This document shows, one piece after another, positions 9,436-17,810 of a stretch of DNA of 63,301 nt. Location: assembly GCA_018266455.1 (NCBI GenBank), contig JAFEAJ010000021.1:1-63301 (forward strand), read 5' to 3'. Origin of the DNA: Bacteroidota bacterium. GTDB lineage: Bacteria; Bacteroidota; Bacteroidia; Chitinophagales; Chitinophagaceae. The first letter of the stretch is position 1, and each line of letters begins with the position of its first letter. The notes under the pieces were generated by a model. It saw nothing but the letters and a program-made list of their open reading frames with translations, searched no databases and was not told where the DNA came from. The position numbers and the translations under genes are program-made.

Positions 9436-10107
9436 ATGCAAACTACAACAGTACATAAAATGAAAGCGCTTCCCGTGATGGAAGCTTTTTATACTTTGCA
9501 AGGCGAAGGCCATCACCAGGGAAGGGCGGCCTATTTCATCCGCCTCGGCGGTTGCGATGTAGGCTGTGCCTGGTGCGATGTGAAAGAAAGCTGGGACGCA
9601 AAAACCCATCCTGAAAAAAAGATAGATGAAATTGTGGAAGAAGCTGTTGCAAGCCGTGAGCGGCATGCCAGGAGCAGCCAGGTCTCGGGCGCCGGCCGCC
9701 AAACGCCCGATATTGTTGTTGTTACCGGCGGGGAGCCTTTAATGCACGACTGCACGGGAATTACAAAAGCCTTGCACAATGCCGGCTTCAAAACACATCT
9801 TGAAACCTCAGGCACTCATCCGCTCAGCGGTGAGTGGGACTGGGTTTGTTTTTCCCCAAAGAAATTTAAGGAGCCATTGCCTGGCATTTTTGAAGCAGCC
9901 AATGAGTTAAAAGTAGTGGTATACAACAGGAGCGATTTTAAGTGGGCCGAAAAAAATGCTGCGCTTGTCCCCTTGGGATGCAAATTGTTCCTGCAACCCG
10001 AATGGAGCAAATCAACTGTTGTTACCCCGATGATCATTGAATACATTAAACAAAACCCGCTGTGGGAGTTTTCCCTGCAATTGCACAAATACATCCAGGT
10101 GCCCTGA
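9436..10107 (+). CDS. queE: 7-carboxy-7-deazaguanine synthase, radical SAM
   Basis: About 223 aa from the chosen ATG (an open frame extends to 9337, but those 33 residues are not conserved-looking). QueE converts 6-carboxy-tetrahydropterin to 7-carboxy-7-deazaguanine in queuosine synthesis. Signatures: EAFYTLQGEGHHQGRAAYFIR, the cluster motif CDVGCAWC (CX3CX2C, binding the 4Fe-4S cluster), VVTGGEPLMHD, and LETSGTHPL. A CTTTGC promoter-like box ends about 6 nt before 9436, so either this ATG (leaderless) or the one at 9460 (MKALPVMEAF) starts translation. No other queuosine gene is nearby. Confidence 0.95.
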   Translation: MQTTTVHKMKALPVMEAFYTLQGEGHHQGRAAYFIRLGGCDVGCAWCDVKESWDAKTHPEKKIDEIVEEAVASRERHARSSQVSGAGRQTPDIVVVTGGEPLMHDCTGITKALHNAGFKTHLETSGTHPLSGEWDWVCFSPKKFKEPLPGIFEAANELKVVVYNRSDFKWAEKNAALVPLGCKLFLQPEWSKSTVVTPMIIEYIKQNPLWEFSLQLHKYIQVP

Positions 10108-10433
10108 TTAACTGGCCTCACAACCCTATGTTAAGCTACGCACTTTAGCGCATGGCTTAATGCCTTCCCCCAGGTGAAAACCCATCGCCTTTAGGCAAAG
10201 GCTTTATTTTAATTTCATCGGAAATATTAAAAAGAAGAGGATCAGAAATACAAACAGCTACTTAATATTTGCCGGGCGATCATGAGGAATTGAATAATAT
10301 TGCAAGGCAATTGCTGTGGATAGATTTGATGGGAACGGAGAGCGAAAGGCAAAACCTGAAAAAAAGACCCAGGGTATGCAAAATAAACGAAAGGCCATGG
10401 TTTTCATCCTGCTTGCACTTAACAAACAACAAT
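10108..10433 (+). other. Intergenic region queE to FAH-family gene
   Basis: 326 bp with an open frame running into the FAH gene from 10269, whose first 55 residues look non-coding (no conserved domain, mixed basic/aromatic composition). No promoter box, hairpin terminator or small gene could be supported here. Confidence 0.4.
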
Positions 10434-11276
10434 ATGCATTTGTACAGAACACTAAAGGGAAATGTTTTAATTGATGGGAAGAAATCTTTTCTTATTGAGT
10501 CTGAATGGGATTTATTGATCAATAAGAAAAAACTTTTTAATTACCTGTCTTCAATAAAACAAAACCTGAAAGAAATTCCTGGTGAAGCATGCCAGCAATA
10601 TCTCCAGAATGTGCTGGCGCCCATTGGCAGCCAGGAAGTATGGGCTGCGGGAGTTACGTATATGCGTAGCCGTGATGCCAGGATGGAAGAATCAAGAAAT
10701 GCAGGCGGCGGCGATTTTTATCAAAAAGTATACGAAGCAGAAAGGCCGGAACTTTTTTTTAAAGCGGTGCCACAGCGTGTGGTTGGCCACCGGCAGCAGG
10801 TGAATATCAGGAAAGACTCCACATGGAATGTCCCGGAGCCTGAATTGACCTTGTTCATAAATTCCGAAGGAGAAATTGAGGCTTATACCGTTGGCAACGA
10901 CATGAGCTCAAGGAGCATTGAAGGCGAAAACCCATTGTACCTTCCACAAGCCAAATCGTATGAGCGAAGCGCTGCGCTTGGGCCTTGTTTAATGGTACCG
11001 GGGCAGCCCATTTCAAAAGAAACACATATTCATCTGCAAATTAAAAGAAGCGGAGAAGAAGTTTTTTTCGGCAGCATTCAACTGAACCGAATGAAAAGAG
11101 AGCTGACCGAACTTGCCGGGTTTTTATACCGTGAATGCGATTTTCCCTTTGGTTGTTTTTTGATGACGGGCACAGGCATTGTTCCTCCCGATCATTTTAC
11201 GTTGCAGGCCAGCGATGAAGTGAATATTAGCATTGATGGGATTGGGACATTGACGAATACTGTTGGAATGAAATGA
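10434..11276 (+). CDS. Fumarylacetoacetate hydrolase family protein, AraD1-like
   Basis: 280 aa from the ATG at 10434 ([15 protein letters not shown]), chosen because the upstream extension lacks family features. The FAH fold supplies metal-binding carboxylates in [11 protein letters not shown] (about residue 135-145) and in the stretch [19 protein letters not shown] (about 155-175), with [18 protein letters not shown] after it. The [11 protein letters not shown] stretch is what I associate with the sugar-acid dehydratase branch (2-keto-3-deoxy-arabinonate/xylonate dehydratase-like, AraD1) rather than true fumarylacetoacetases. The likely substrate is thus a 2-keto-3-deoxy sugar acid, but no sugar-acid pathway genes are adjacent. 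Family call firm, substrate tentative. Confidence 0.8.
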   Translation: MHLYRTLKGNVLIDGKKSFLIESEWDLLINKKKLFNYLSSIKQNLKEIPGEACQQYLQNVLAPIGSQEVWAAGVTYMRSRDARMEESRNAGGGDFYQKVYEAERPELFFKAVPQRVVGHRQQVNIRKDSTWNVPEPELTLFINSEGEIEAYTVGNDMSSRSIEGENPLYLPQAKSYERSAALGPCLMVPGQPISKETHIHLQIKRSGEEVFFGSIQLNRMKRELTELAGFLYRECDFPFGCFLMTGTGIVPPDHFTLQASDEVNISIDGIGTLTNTVGMK

Positions 11277-11317
11277 TGGTTGCCGGCTCAGAAGAAGAAT
11301 TACTGCTGAAAGTAAAG

Positions 11318-11346
11318 TTGCAGCACATTGAAATTCGTTACTTTTG
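11318..11346 (+). promoter_or_regulatory. lepA promoter
   Basis: TTG at 11318-11320 and TACTTTTG at 11339-11346 are separated by 18 bp, an excellent match to the Bacteroidota -33/-7 consensus TTG-N17-23-TAnnTTTG. The lepA ATG lies 28 nt after the -7 box. Confidence 0.8.
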
Positions 11347-11374
11347 CAGCTCATTTTAAACAGCACGAAAGGGA

Positions 11375-13165
11375 ATGAAGAACATCAGGAATTTTTGCAT
11401 CATCGCACATATTGACCACGGTAAATCTACTCTTGCAGACAGGCTTTTGCAAGCCACCAACACCATCAGTGAGCGGGAGATGATGGACCAGGTGCTGGAC
11501 GATATGGACCTTGAACGGGAAAAGGGCATTACCATCAAAAGCCACGCAATACAAATTGACTACCCCTATAACGGCGAGGCTTATACGCTTAACCTGATCG
11601 ATACGCCTGGACATGTGGATTTCAGTTATGAAGTGAGCCGTGCGCTGGCCGCCTGCGAAGGCGCCTTGCTGCTGGTTGACGCTACCCAGGGCATACAGGC
11701 ACAAACCATTTCTAATTTGTACCTCGCTATAGAAAACGACCTGGAGATTATACCCGTCATCAATAAGATTGACATGGACGGCGCAATGGTGGACGAAGTG
11801 CGCGACCAGATTATTGACCTCATTGGTTGCAGGCCAGATGAAATTTTGCTGGCCAGCGCAAGGACTGGGCTTGGCGTTGATGAAATTTTAAAAGCGATCA
11901 TTGAAAAGATACCCCCGCCCAAAGGCAATCCTGGTGCGCCTTTGCAGGCGCTGATTTTCGACAGCGTGTTCAATTCGTTCCGGGGCATCATCGTCTATTA
12001 CCGCATATTGAACGGCAGTATAAAAAAAGGCGATAAAGTGAAATTTGTTTCTACCGGCATTGAATACGAAGCCGATGAAGTGGGCATCTTAAAGCTTTCG
12101 CTTGACCCCAAAAGCGAAGTGAAGGCTGGCGATGTGGGCTATATCATTACAGGAATCAAAAATGCCAAAGAAGTGAAAGTGGGAGATACCATTACACTGG
12201 CAAGCAATGAAAGCCCTGAAATGATCCAGGGCTTCGAAGAAGTGAAACCAATGGTATTTGCCGGGATATTTCCCGTTAATACAGATGATTTTGAAGAGCT
12301 GCGCGACTGTATGGACAAGCTTCAGTTGAATGATGCGTCGCTGACATTTGAACTGGAAACTTCACAGGCGCTGGGCTTTGGTTTCCGTTGCGGCTTTTTG
12401 GGGATGTTGCACATGGAAATTATCCAGGAAAGATTAGAAAGAGAATTTGACCAGACAGTGATCACTACCGTGCCGAACGTAAGCTTTATTGCTTACACGT
12501 CTCGCGGTGAAAAAATAAATGTGAACAATCCGGCCGAAATGCCAGACCCAATCAAAACCGAAAGGATCGAGGAGCCTTTTATCAAAGCGCAGATCATCAC
12601 CAAACCCGAATACATTGGTAACATTATGACTCTGTGCCTGGGCAAGCGAGGCATATTGCTGAACCAAAGCTACCTCACTACCACACGCGTTGAACTGCTT
12701 TTTGAAATGCCCCTTACTGAAATTGTTTTTGACTTTTATGACAAGCTGAAGAGCCAGACCCGTGGTTATGCTTCTTTCGATTACCATCCCATCGGTTATC
12801 GCGACAGCGATATTGTGAAGATGGATATTTTATTGAACGGTGACAAAGTAGATGCATTAAGCGCATTGATCCACCGCAGCCGTTCGCAGGATTTTGGAAG
12901 GAAGCTTTGCGAAAAGTTAAAAGAATTATTGCCCCGCCAGCAATTTCAAATTGCGATACAGGCTGCGATAGGCGCAAAGGTTATTGCCCGCGAAACCATC
13001 AGCGCATTACGAAAAGATGTGACGGCAAAATGTTATGGCGGTGACATCAGCCGCAAAAGAAAGCTGCTCGAAAAACAAAAAGAAGGCAAGAAGCGAATGC
13101 GGCAGATCGGGAACGTGGAAGTGCCACAAGAGGCTTTTTTGGCTGTGCTGAAGCTGGATGAATAA
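11375..13165 (+). CDS. lepA: Elongation factor 4 (back-translocating ribosomal GTPase)
   Basis: 596 aa, the standard length. Starts [20 protein letters not shown] (G1 P-loop AHIDHGKS), then G3 DTPGHVDF, G4 NKIDMDGA and G5-like SARTGLG. EF-G-like domains II, III and V follow, then the LepA-specific C-terminal domain with [31 protein letters not shown]4 acts on stalled or mistranslocated ribosomes, often under ionic or temperature stress. It is transcribed from its own promoter and faces the next operon tail to tail, 79 bp away. Confidence 0.98.
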   Translation: MKNIRNFCIIAHIDHGKSTLADRLLQATNTISEREMMDQVLDDMDLEREKGITIKSHAIQIDYPYNGEAYTLNLIDTPGHVDFSYEVSRALAACEGALLLVDATQGIQAQTISNLYLAIENDLEIIPVINKIDMDGAMVDEVRDQIIDLIGCRPDEILLASARTGLGVDEILKAIIEKIPPPKGNPGAPLQALIFDSVFNSFRGIIVYYRILNGSIKKGDKVKFVSTGIEYEADEVGILKLSLDPKSEVKAGDVGYIITGIKNAKEVKVGDTITLASNESPEMIQGFEEVKPMVFAGIFPVNTDDFEELRDCMDKLQLNDASLTFELETSQALGFGFRCGFLGMLHMEIIQERLEREFDQTVITTVPNVSFIAYTSRGEKINVNNPAEMPDPIKTERIEEPFIKAQIITKPEYIGNIMTLCLGKRGILLNQSYLTTTRVELLFEMPLTEIVFDFYDKLKSQTRGYASFDYHPIGYRDSDIVKMDILLNGDKVDALSALIHRSRSQDFGRKLCEKLKELLPRQQFQIAIQAAIGAKVIARETISALRKDVTAKCYGGDISRKRKLLEKQKEGKKRMRQIGNVEVPQEAFLAVLKLDE

Positions 13166-13244
13166 CGCCACGGTTCAAATGTGATGGCCCATGGTTAGAA
13201 GGCTTATGATCGCATGTCTTAAAACAGGTTGTTCAATTCCTTCG

Positions 13245-13646
13245 TCATGAATGGTTTTTATTCTGCAATTCACCATTTTCCAAAGCTTTCATCAGGCCTT
13301 TGAATTTAAAATACACTGCTCCTTCATTGAACAGGGAAGCAGATACTTCAACCTGTTTGCTTTCATCTTGCGAAAATTTCAAATCCAGTTGAATTTGTCG
13401 TGTTTCCCGGGGATTGATCACGGTGAGGAATTTGATATGCGCTGCACTTACAATTCTTGTTCCATGACCGATTTCATTTTCTAAAACTTCTTTTATCATT
13501 TGTACCATACAAACACCGGGCACAACAGGGCTTTGAGGGAAATGGCCTTCAAAAATGCGGTGCCCGGGATCCAGGCCAAGCACTGCATTAACCGTATTAT
13601 CCTTCCTGTGAATGTCGATAATAAAGAAAAAATTTCCTTGCAGCAT
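13245..13646 (-). CDS. FabZ-like hotdog dehydratase homologue with altered catalytic residue
   Basis: 133 aa single hotdog fold. The family motif appears as FEGHFPQSPVVPGVCMVQMIKEV (residues about 32-54): the active-site His of GHFP is present, but the catalytic Glu of canonical FabZ (PGVLxxE) is Gln here. It may be inactive, have another substrate, or act as a thioesterase or binding subunit. It is the last gene of the five-gene minus operon, with its ATG overlapping the upstream TAA by one base (TAATG), so translation is coupled. Such stand-alone hotdogs accompany aryl-polyene/flexirubin clusters, which fits the ketoacyl-synthase homologue at the head of this operon. Confidence 0.8.
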   Translation of the reverse strand: MLQGNFFFIIDIHRKDNTVNAVLGLDPGHRIFEGHFPQSPVVPGVCMVQMIKEVLENEIGHGTRIVSAAHIKFLTVINPRETRQIQLDLKFSQDESKQVEVSASLFNEGAVYFKFKGLMKALENGELQNKNHS

Positions 13647-14263
13647 TATCTTTCTATTCTTTTTAACCCAATATCAAAGTTGAAGTTTTTATGTGATATG
13701 CCAATGGTGTCTGGAACCCCGTCAACATAATTTTGCATGATGGCTTCCACAACAACCTTATGTTTTGACGCCCTTTGCATTTTTACCAGGCTGGCGCAAT
13801 CTGTGTTAGTGATGTAATAATAAGTGCCCCTGGCCTGTGGCAAAGCCATATATACCAGGCTGCTGTCCCGGATCACATAATAACTTTTGTTTTCAATATG
13901 CTGCATCAATATCAATTCAAAATCTTTCTTGAGCGTTTTTTTCACCGCTTTCTTGTCCATTTGCCTGATGATGCTGTGTACCTTAAAATGGTCGTCATTA
14001 GTAAACTCAATATCAAAAAAAGTGAAACCCATTTCGTTGCTAAATACCATGCGCACGCTGCTATCGGGCATTTTTTTGATAACAAGCAGCCCACTCAGGT
14101 GTTTTCCAACGACATCAATTTTAGCTTCATATAAAGCAGGCTTGAATGAGGGCTTGAACTTTTGAAGGCAGTTGATATCAGCCTGCGATTTTTGCAAGCT
14201 GTTATAAAGTGGAGAACAGCCTGCCATCAACAGAAAACTGTTAATGAATAGCAAAAAGCGCAT
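13646..14263 (-). CDS. Small lipoprotein of the ketoacyl-synthase operon
   Basis: About 205 aa from MRFLLFINSFLLMAGC; the open frame starts 5 codons earlier. Lipobox LMAGC predicts lipid anchoring. The mature part is beta-rich (YEAKIDVVGKHLSGLLVIKKM, MVFSNEMGFTFFDIEF), a LolB-like arrangement of strands, although sequence alone does not prove LolB relation. It overlaps the LolA-like gene upstream by 23 bp and the hotdog gene downstream by 1 bp. Next to a LolA-like carrier, a role as its outer-membrane acceptor for lipid or pigment delivery is plausible. Confidence 0.7.
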   Translation of the reverse strand: MRFLLFINSFLLMAGCSPLYNSLQKSQADINCLQKFKPSFKPALYEAKIDVVGKHLSGLLVIKKMPDSSVRMVFSNEMGFTFFDIEFTNDDHFKVHSIIRQMDKKAVKKTLKKDFELILMQHIENKSYYVIRDSSLVYMALPQARGTYYYITNTDCASLVKMQRASKHKVVVEAIMQNYVDGVPDTIGISHKNFNFDIGLKRIER

Positions 14264-14873
14264 CTGGTATATCTGCATTCAGTTCTTTATTCGCAAAATG
14301 GATAATGGTGTCGTCTCCCGAAAGCTCGATCATGTCGATCTTGCTCACAGAATAATCTTTCTTGTCGATATAAATATCGATATTCCTGAAATATCCTTTC
14401 AGGTTTTTGGCAATAGGGGAGAGTGCCACCAGGTAGTTTTTCCCATTCTCAAAAATAGTGAATTTGAAATCGGTATTAGCGAGCGCCGTGCCGCGCACAC
14501 AATCGACGGTTATCTTATTTATCTGTTGAAATAATTTATTCGAAGAAGCGGAAACCTTGCTTTCTTTGCTGCCGTCTTTCAGGTACACATTGTTCCTGTT
14601 CATGATCATCAGGTATTGAAACGGGGTGCTGTATTCCATTCTTACCATATTGTCTTTTTTGAACCAGAACTTCCCTTTAGAAATGATTTTTTCAGACAGC
14701 ATAGCCAGGTTTTTTTCCTGCACGAAATCACTTTTCATGCTTTGCATTTTTTGAGATGCTGCAGAAAATTCCTGTTTGAACTTAATCATGTCGGCAACAG
14801 GCGAGTAGCCTGGCGGTTGCGATTGAACAGAGGCACAGGCAATCAGTAATAAGAGCAGGATCGGCTTACGCAT
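14241..14873 (-). CDS. LolA-like outer-membrane lipoprotein carrier protein
   Basis: About 210 aa from MRKPILLLLLIACASVQSQP, a Sec signal peptide; the longer open frame to 14939 adds a basic stretch that overlaps the upstream gene and is unlikely. The periplasmic part has the LolA pattern KSDFVQEKNLAMLSEKIISKGKFWFKK followed by MRMEYSTPFQYLMIMN-like strands. It would shuttle a hydrophobic cargo across the periplasm. In aryl-polyene and flexirubin loci a LolA homologue is commonly present beside ketoacyl synthases, matching this context. Overlaps the deacetylase gene by 8 bp. Confidence 0.85.
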   Translation of the reverse strand: MRKPILLLLLIACASVQSQPPGYSPVADMIKFKQEFSAASQKMQSMKSDFVQEKNLAMLSEKIISKGKFWFKKDNMVRMEYSTPFQYLMIMNRNNVYLKDGSKESKVSASSNKLFQQINKITVDCVRGTALANTDFKFTIFENGKNYLVALSPIAKNLKGYFRNIDIYIDKKDYSVSKIDMIELSGDDTIIHFANKELNADIPDALFAIH

Positions 14874-15639
14874 AAGCTTGTAAATTACACATTTTATCCA
14901 ACCTCGTAATTTGGTAACCTTCAGCTTTAACATATTCAATAAACCCTGGCAAAATGCTGAGCGTTATTTCGCAGGTGTCATGGAATAAAATGATCGATCC
15001 GGGGTTAATGGCTTTTTTTAATTTTTCCATCAGCCTGGCATCATCTTTAGCTGTCGTATCCATTGAACGGATGCTCCATCCAACTGAAGTATAATTCCCT
15101 TTTACAATTGCTTTTTTAACATTGGGATTGGTAACTCCGTATGGCGGCCGGAACAATTTTGGGCTGTTGCCGATAATGCTTTTAACTTTCTCATCCATCA
15201 ATCGCAGGTCAGCAAGTATTTTTTTTGATGAAAAAAGGTCGAACCAGAAATGATGCGAATTGCTGTGGTTGCCGATGATATGCCCGCCTGCCTTTATTTG
15301 CAATAGCAAGTTTTCATTTCCATCAATTCGATTGCCTATACAGAAGAAAGCGGCTTCCACATGGTGCTCTTCCATCACTTTCAGTATGGCGGCTGTGTAG
15401 GCACTTGCCGGGCCATCGTCAAAGGTTATGGCAATTTCTTTTTTTGATGTGCTTGCTGAACAGACGGATTTAATGTAAAATCCCGCCCGGATAAAATAGC
15501 TCCCATAAAAAAGAGCCATGGAATAAGCAGCTAAAGCAAGCAAATAGGAACTAAAGGAGATGTGTGTATAAAAGCTTATGGCAATAAGCCCTGCGAGCAA
15601 TGCAGCAAAAAAAATATTTGTATTCTTGAAATTCAGCAT
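14866..15639 (-). CDS. Polysaccharide deacetylase (NodB-type), membrane anchored
   Basis: 257 aa from MLNFKNTNIFFAALLAGLIA; an open frame to 15813 overlaps the ketoacyl-synthase gene and looks spurious. Two N-terminal membrane segments (about residues 8-26 and 30-48) precede the NodB domain: motif 1 ITFDDGPAS (metal and catalytic Asp), motif 2 GNHSNSHH (metal His pair), motif 3 RPPYGVTNPNV, and a late LFHDT. It is a metal-dependent carbohydrate esterase acting outside the membrane on N-acetyl or similar groups. It overlaps both neighbours by 7-8 bp, so it belongs to the same operon; a role in modifying the operon's product is inference. Confidence 0.88.
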   Translation of the reverse strand: MLNFKNTNIFFAALLAGLIAISFYTHISFSSYLLALAAYSMALFYGSYFIRAGFYIKSVCSASTSKKEIAITFDDGPASAYTAAILKVMEEHHVEAAFFCIGNRIDGNENLLLQIKAGGHIIGNHSNSHHFWFDLFSSKKILADLRLMDEKVKSIIGNSPKLFRPPYGVTNPNVKKAIVKGNYTSVGWSIRSMDTTAKDDARLMEKLKKAINPGSIILFHDTCEITLSILPGFIEYVKAEGYQITRLDKMCNLQAYA

Positions 15640-16694
15640 GCGGATACCAGGAGCAAAGAGTGGTGAGTGTTGAGATAATGGTTGTATATCAGGATTTTCC
15701 TGTACTGCCTTTTGTTCGCAGTCTGTGGGAATAGGTCCGGCAACTTGTTTTCTTTTAAAATTGCAGATGCCAGCCAAAGGGCAAAGGAAGTGGCTGTAGG
15801 GTATTCGCCACAAAGGTGTTTAAAGTTGATTTGGCTGGTTGGTCGAAATGCCGGATCACCGAGCGCATCATAAATTTTATCGTTGTGCATATCGCCGTTT
15901 CTTCCTGTAATAATCAAATCTATATCTTCTGCAATTAAGTGGTGTTCGTTAAAAAAAGAACTTACCTGGCGTTTTATTTCATCAATATGGCCAGGCTTAT
16001 AAAAAGTCTTCATCCCATTGATTCTTGCATAGTCATTTTTTGAATGCTGGTTCGATAATAAAAAGAAGCAAGCCCCTTCTCCAGCTATGGTGCCTTTGGT
16101 TTGCGCAATGAATAAACTTTTGTTTGAAACAGTTTCCCGCTTATATAAACCAAAACGCGATAATATCTTATGGCTCGTATCTGTTGTTTCATCTGCGCTC
16201 CCCACCAGTACTTGTGTCGCTTCGCCTTCATTTAATAGCATGATGGCATCGAGCAAAGCGCACTCGAATGAAAAACCGCGGTGAACAAAAGTGTTGTTGT
16301 AATTGTGGCAGTGCAGCATTAATGCTATTTGCGCGGCAACAGTGTTGTGCGTGGATTGAATGAATGCCGTTGGCGTCAGCAGGTCTTCATTTTGTTCAAC
16401 CATTTTGCTGAGGAAAATGCCGGTATCTTCCAGGCACCCGTAAGCAGTTCCCGTAATGATGGCATCCGGGTTTTGTACGTTCCCGTTTTTAAGGCATTGT
16501 ATTGCAGCAACAGCGCCCATTTTAATGATGCGGCTCATGCGGCGTATCAGTTTGGGGTCTATGTATTCTTTATAATCCGGCTCAATACAATGCATGCGGT
16601 TGCCTTCATGCACAGCCAATTCACCACTTAATGATGAAAAGCCAAAAGTTTTTTGCGGGGAAATGCTGCTGGCAGAGCGAATGAAAATGTTCAT
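15633..16694 (-). CDS. Ketoacyl-synthase-like protein lacking the catalytic triad (chain-length-factor type)
   Basis: 353 aa, thiolase fold of the Ketoacyl-synt_2 kind (STHNTVAAQIALMLHCHNY, then VHRGFSFECALLDAIMLL, residues about 110-155). Aligning the segment that normally carries the active Cys (17 residues before the GDA/GEA turn) puts Gly in its place. The HGTGT motif reads GRNGD, and the final GHxxGA motif reads GEYPTA. All three catalytic positions appear lost, so it probably acts as a chain-length factor or structural partner to a real synthase elsewhere. It heads the minus-strand five-gene operon. Similar proteins sit in aryl-polyene and flexirubin clusters; the remainder of such a cluster is not in this window. 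Confidence 0.8.
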   Translation of the reverse strand: MNIFIRSASSISPQKTFGFSSLSGELAVHEGNRMHCIEPDYKEYIDPKLIRRMSRIIKMGAVAAIQCLKNGNVQNPDAIITGTAYGCLEDTGIFLSKMVEQNEDLLTPTAFIQSTHNTVAAQIALMLHCHNYNNTFVHRGFSFECALLDAIMLLNEGEATQVLVGSADETTDTSHKILSRFGLYKRETVSNKSLFIAQTKGTIAGEGACFFLLSNQHSKNDYARINGMKTFYKPGHIDEIKRQVSSFFNEHHLIAEDIDLIITGRNGDMHNDKIYDALGDPAFRPTSQINFKHLCGEYPTATSFALWLASAILKENKLPDLFPQTANKRQYRKILIYNHYLNTHHSLLLVSAC

Positions 16695-17076
16695 TTACAG
16701 GGCTGCTTTTTTCAGGATTTTATAAGCAAATGTAACAGGAATATATTACCCGGCAAAAGCAAGAGGAAGGCACAAGTGCTGAGAAGAATGCCCTGGCGTT
16801 GCACCCGCTTTCTTAATGTTGTTTTCAAGGGCTAAGCAATAATTAAATGCACCGGAGCCTGCCTTCAAAAGCTACAAAGGTTGTACTTGGAAGCAAAGAA
16901 TACAAAGGATGCAACGGGTTGCAGGAAATCGTCTTCTGCTTCTTTTCCTTTTTCCTGTGCATGACCTGAAATCATATTTTTGCGCTATGTTGCAAATGAA
17001 CTTTAAAAGGGCCAATAGTTGTCATGCAACTGATGTTGCCTGCAAACTGAAATTTCCATTAGCTTAATTCCTGGCA
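16695..17076 (+). other. Divergent intergenic region before the sirtuin gene
   Basis: 382 bp separating the minus-strand ketoacyl-synthase operon from the plus-strand sirtuin. TATTTTTG at 16975-16982 matches the -7 consensus on the plus strand and could drive the sirtuin. A 26-codon frame follows directly at 16987-17067, possibly a leader peptide but unsupported otherwise. Confidence 0.35.
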
Positions 17077-17772
17077 ATGAACAAAAAAAAATTGGTTGTG
17101 CTTACCGGGGCAGGCATCAGCGCGGAAAGCGGATTGAAGACTTTTCGTGACAGCGATGGGCTTTGGGAAGGGTATGATGTAGCTGAAGTAGCTACACCAG
17201 GCGCCTGGAGAAAAAACCCTCAGCTTGTGCTGGATTTTTATAATATGCGCAGGAAAAATACGCTTGAGGCGGAACCCAACGCTGCGCATTATGGGCTTGC
17301 AGGACTGGAAGAATATTTTGATGTGCATGTTGTTACTCAAAATATAGATGACCTGCATGAACGTAGCGGTTCAACAAAAGTACTGCACCTTCATGGCGAG
17401 ATTTTTAAAATGCGCAGCGAAAAAAATGAAGCGCTTATTTATGATATCCGCGGCGATATTAAATATGGTGAGCTTGCTGGTGATGGGGCACAGTTGCGCC
17501 CTCATATTGTTTGGTTCGAAGAACCCGTGCCAATGATAGAAAAAGCAATACACATTGTGCAGGGCGCAGAAATTTTTGCTGTAGTGGGGACCTCGCTTGT
17601 GGTATATCCTGCTGCAGGACTGCTGAGCTATGCAAAACAGGATATCCCTAAGTTTATTGTTGATAAAAGAATACCATATACTTCTTCAATAAGCCATCTT
17701 ACCAAAATCGAAAAACCCGCCACAGAGGGCGTTGTATGGCTTGCACGTTTTTTAAAAGAAAAACATCTTTAG
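17077..17772 (+). CDS. Sir2-family NAD-dependent deacylase, class III type without zinc cysteines
   Basis: 231 aa. NAD-binding motifs: VVLTGAGISAESGLKTFRD (residues 7-25), TQNIDDLHERSG (about 87-98), catalytic His in LHLHGEIF (about 103-110), and GTSLVVYPAAGL. The pair Tyr/Arg in FYNMRRK matches the Y-x-x-R of class III desuccinylases (CobB/SIRT5-like), suggesting removal of succinyl or malonyl groups from lysines. The protein contains no cysteine at all, so the usual structural zinc tetrad is absent, and the insert normally carrying it is shortened. The next gene follows after 38 bp on the same strand. Confidence 0.9.
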   Translation: MNKKKLVVLTGAGISAESGLKTFRDSDGLWEGYDVAEVATPGAWRKNPQLVLDFYNMRRKNTLEAEPNAAHYGLAGLEEYFDVHVVTQNIDDLHERSGSTKVLHLHGEIFKMRSEKNEALIYDIRGDIKYGELAGDGAQLRPHIVWFEEPVPMIEKAIHIVQGAEIFAVVGTSLVVYPAAGLLSYAKQDIPKFIVDKRIPYTSSISHLTKIEKPATEGVVWLARFLKEKHL

Positions 17773-17810
17773 TTTTTTGCTAACAATGGCTTTGCTATCA
17801 TTGCAGCCTA

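Noticed and set aside
10269..10433. N-terminal extension of the FAH-family gene
   Set aside because: 55 extra residues with no family similarity; the internal ATG at 10434 gives the normal length.
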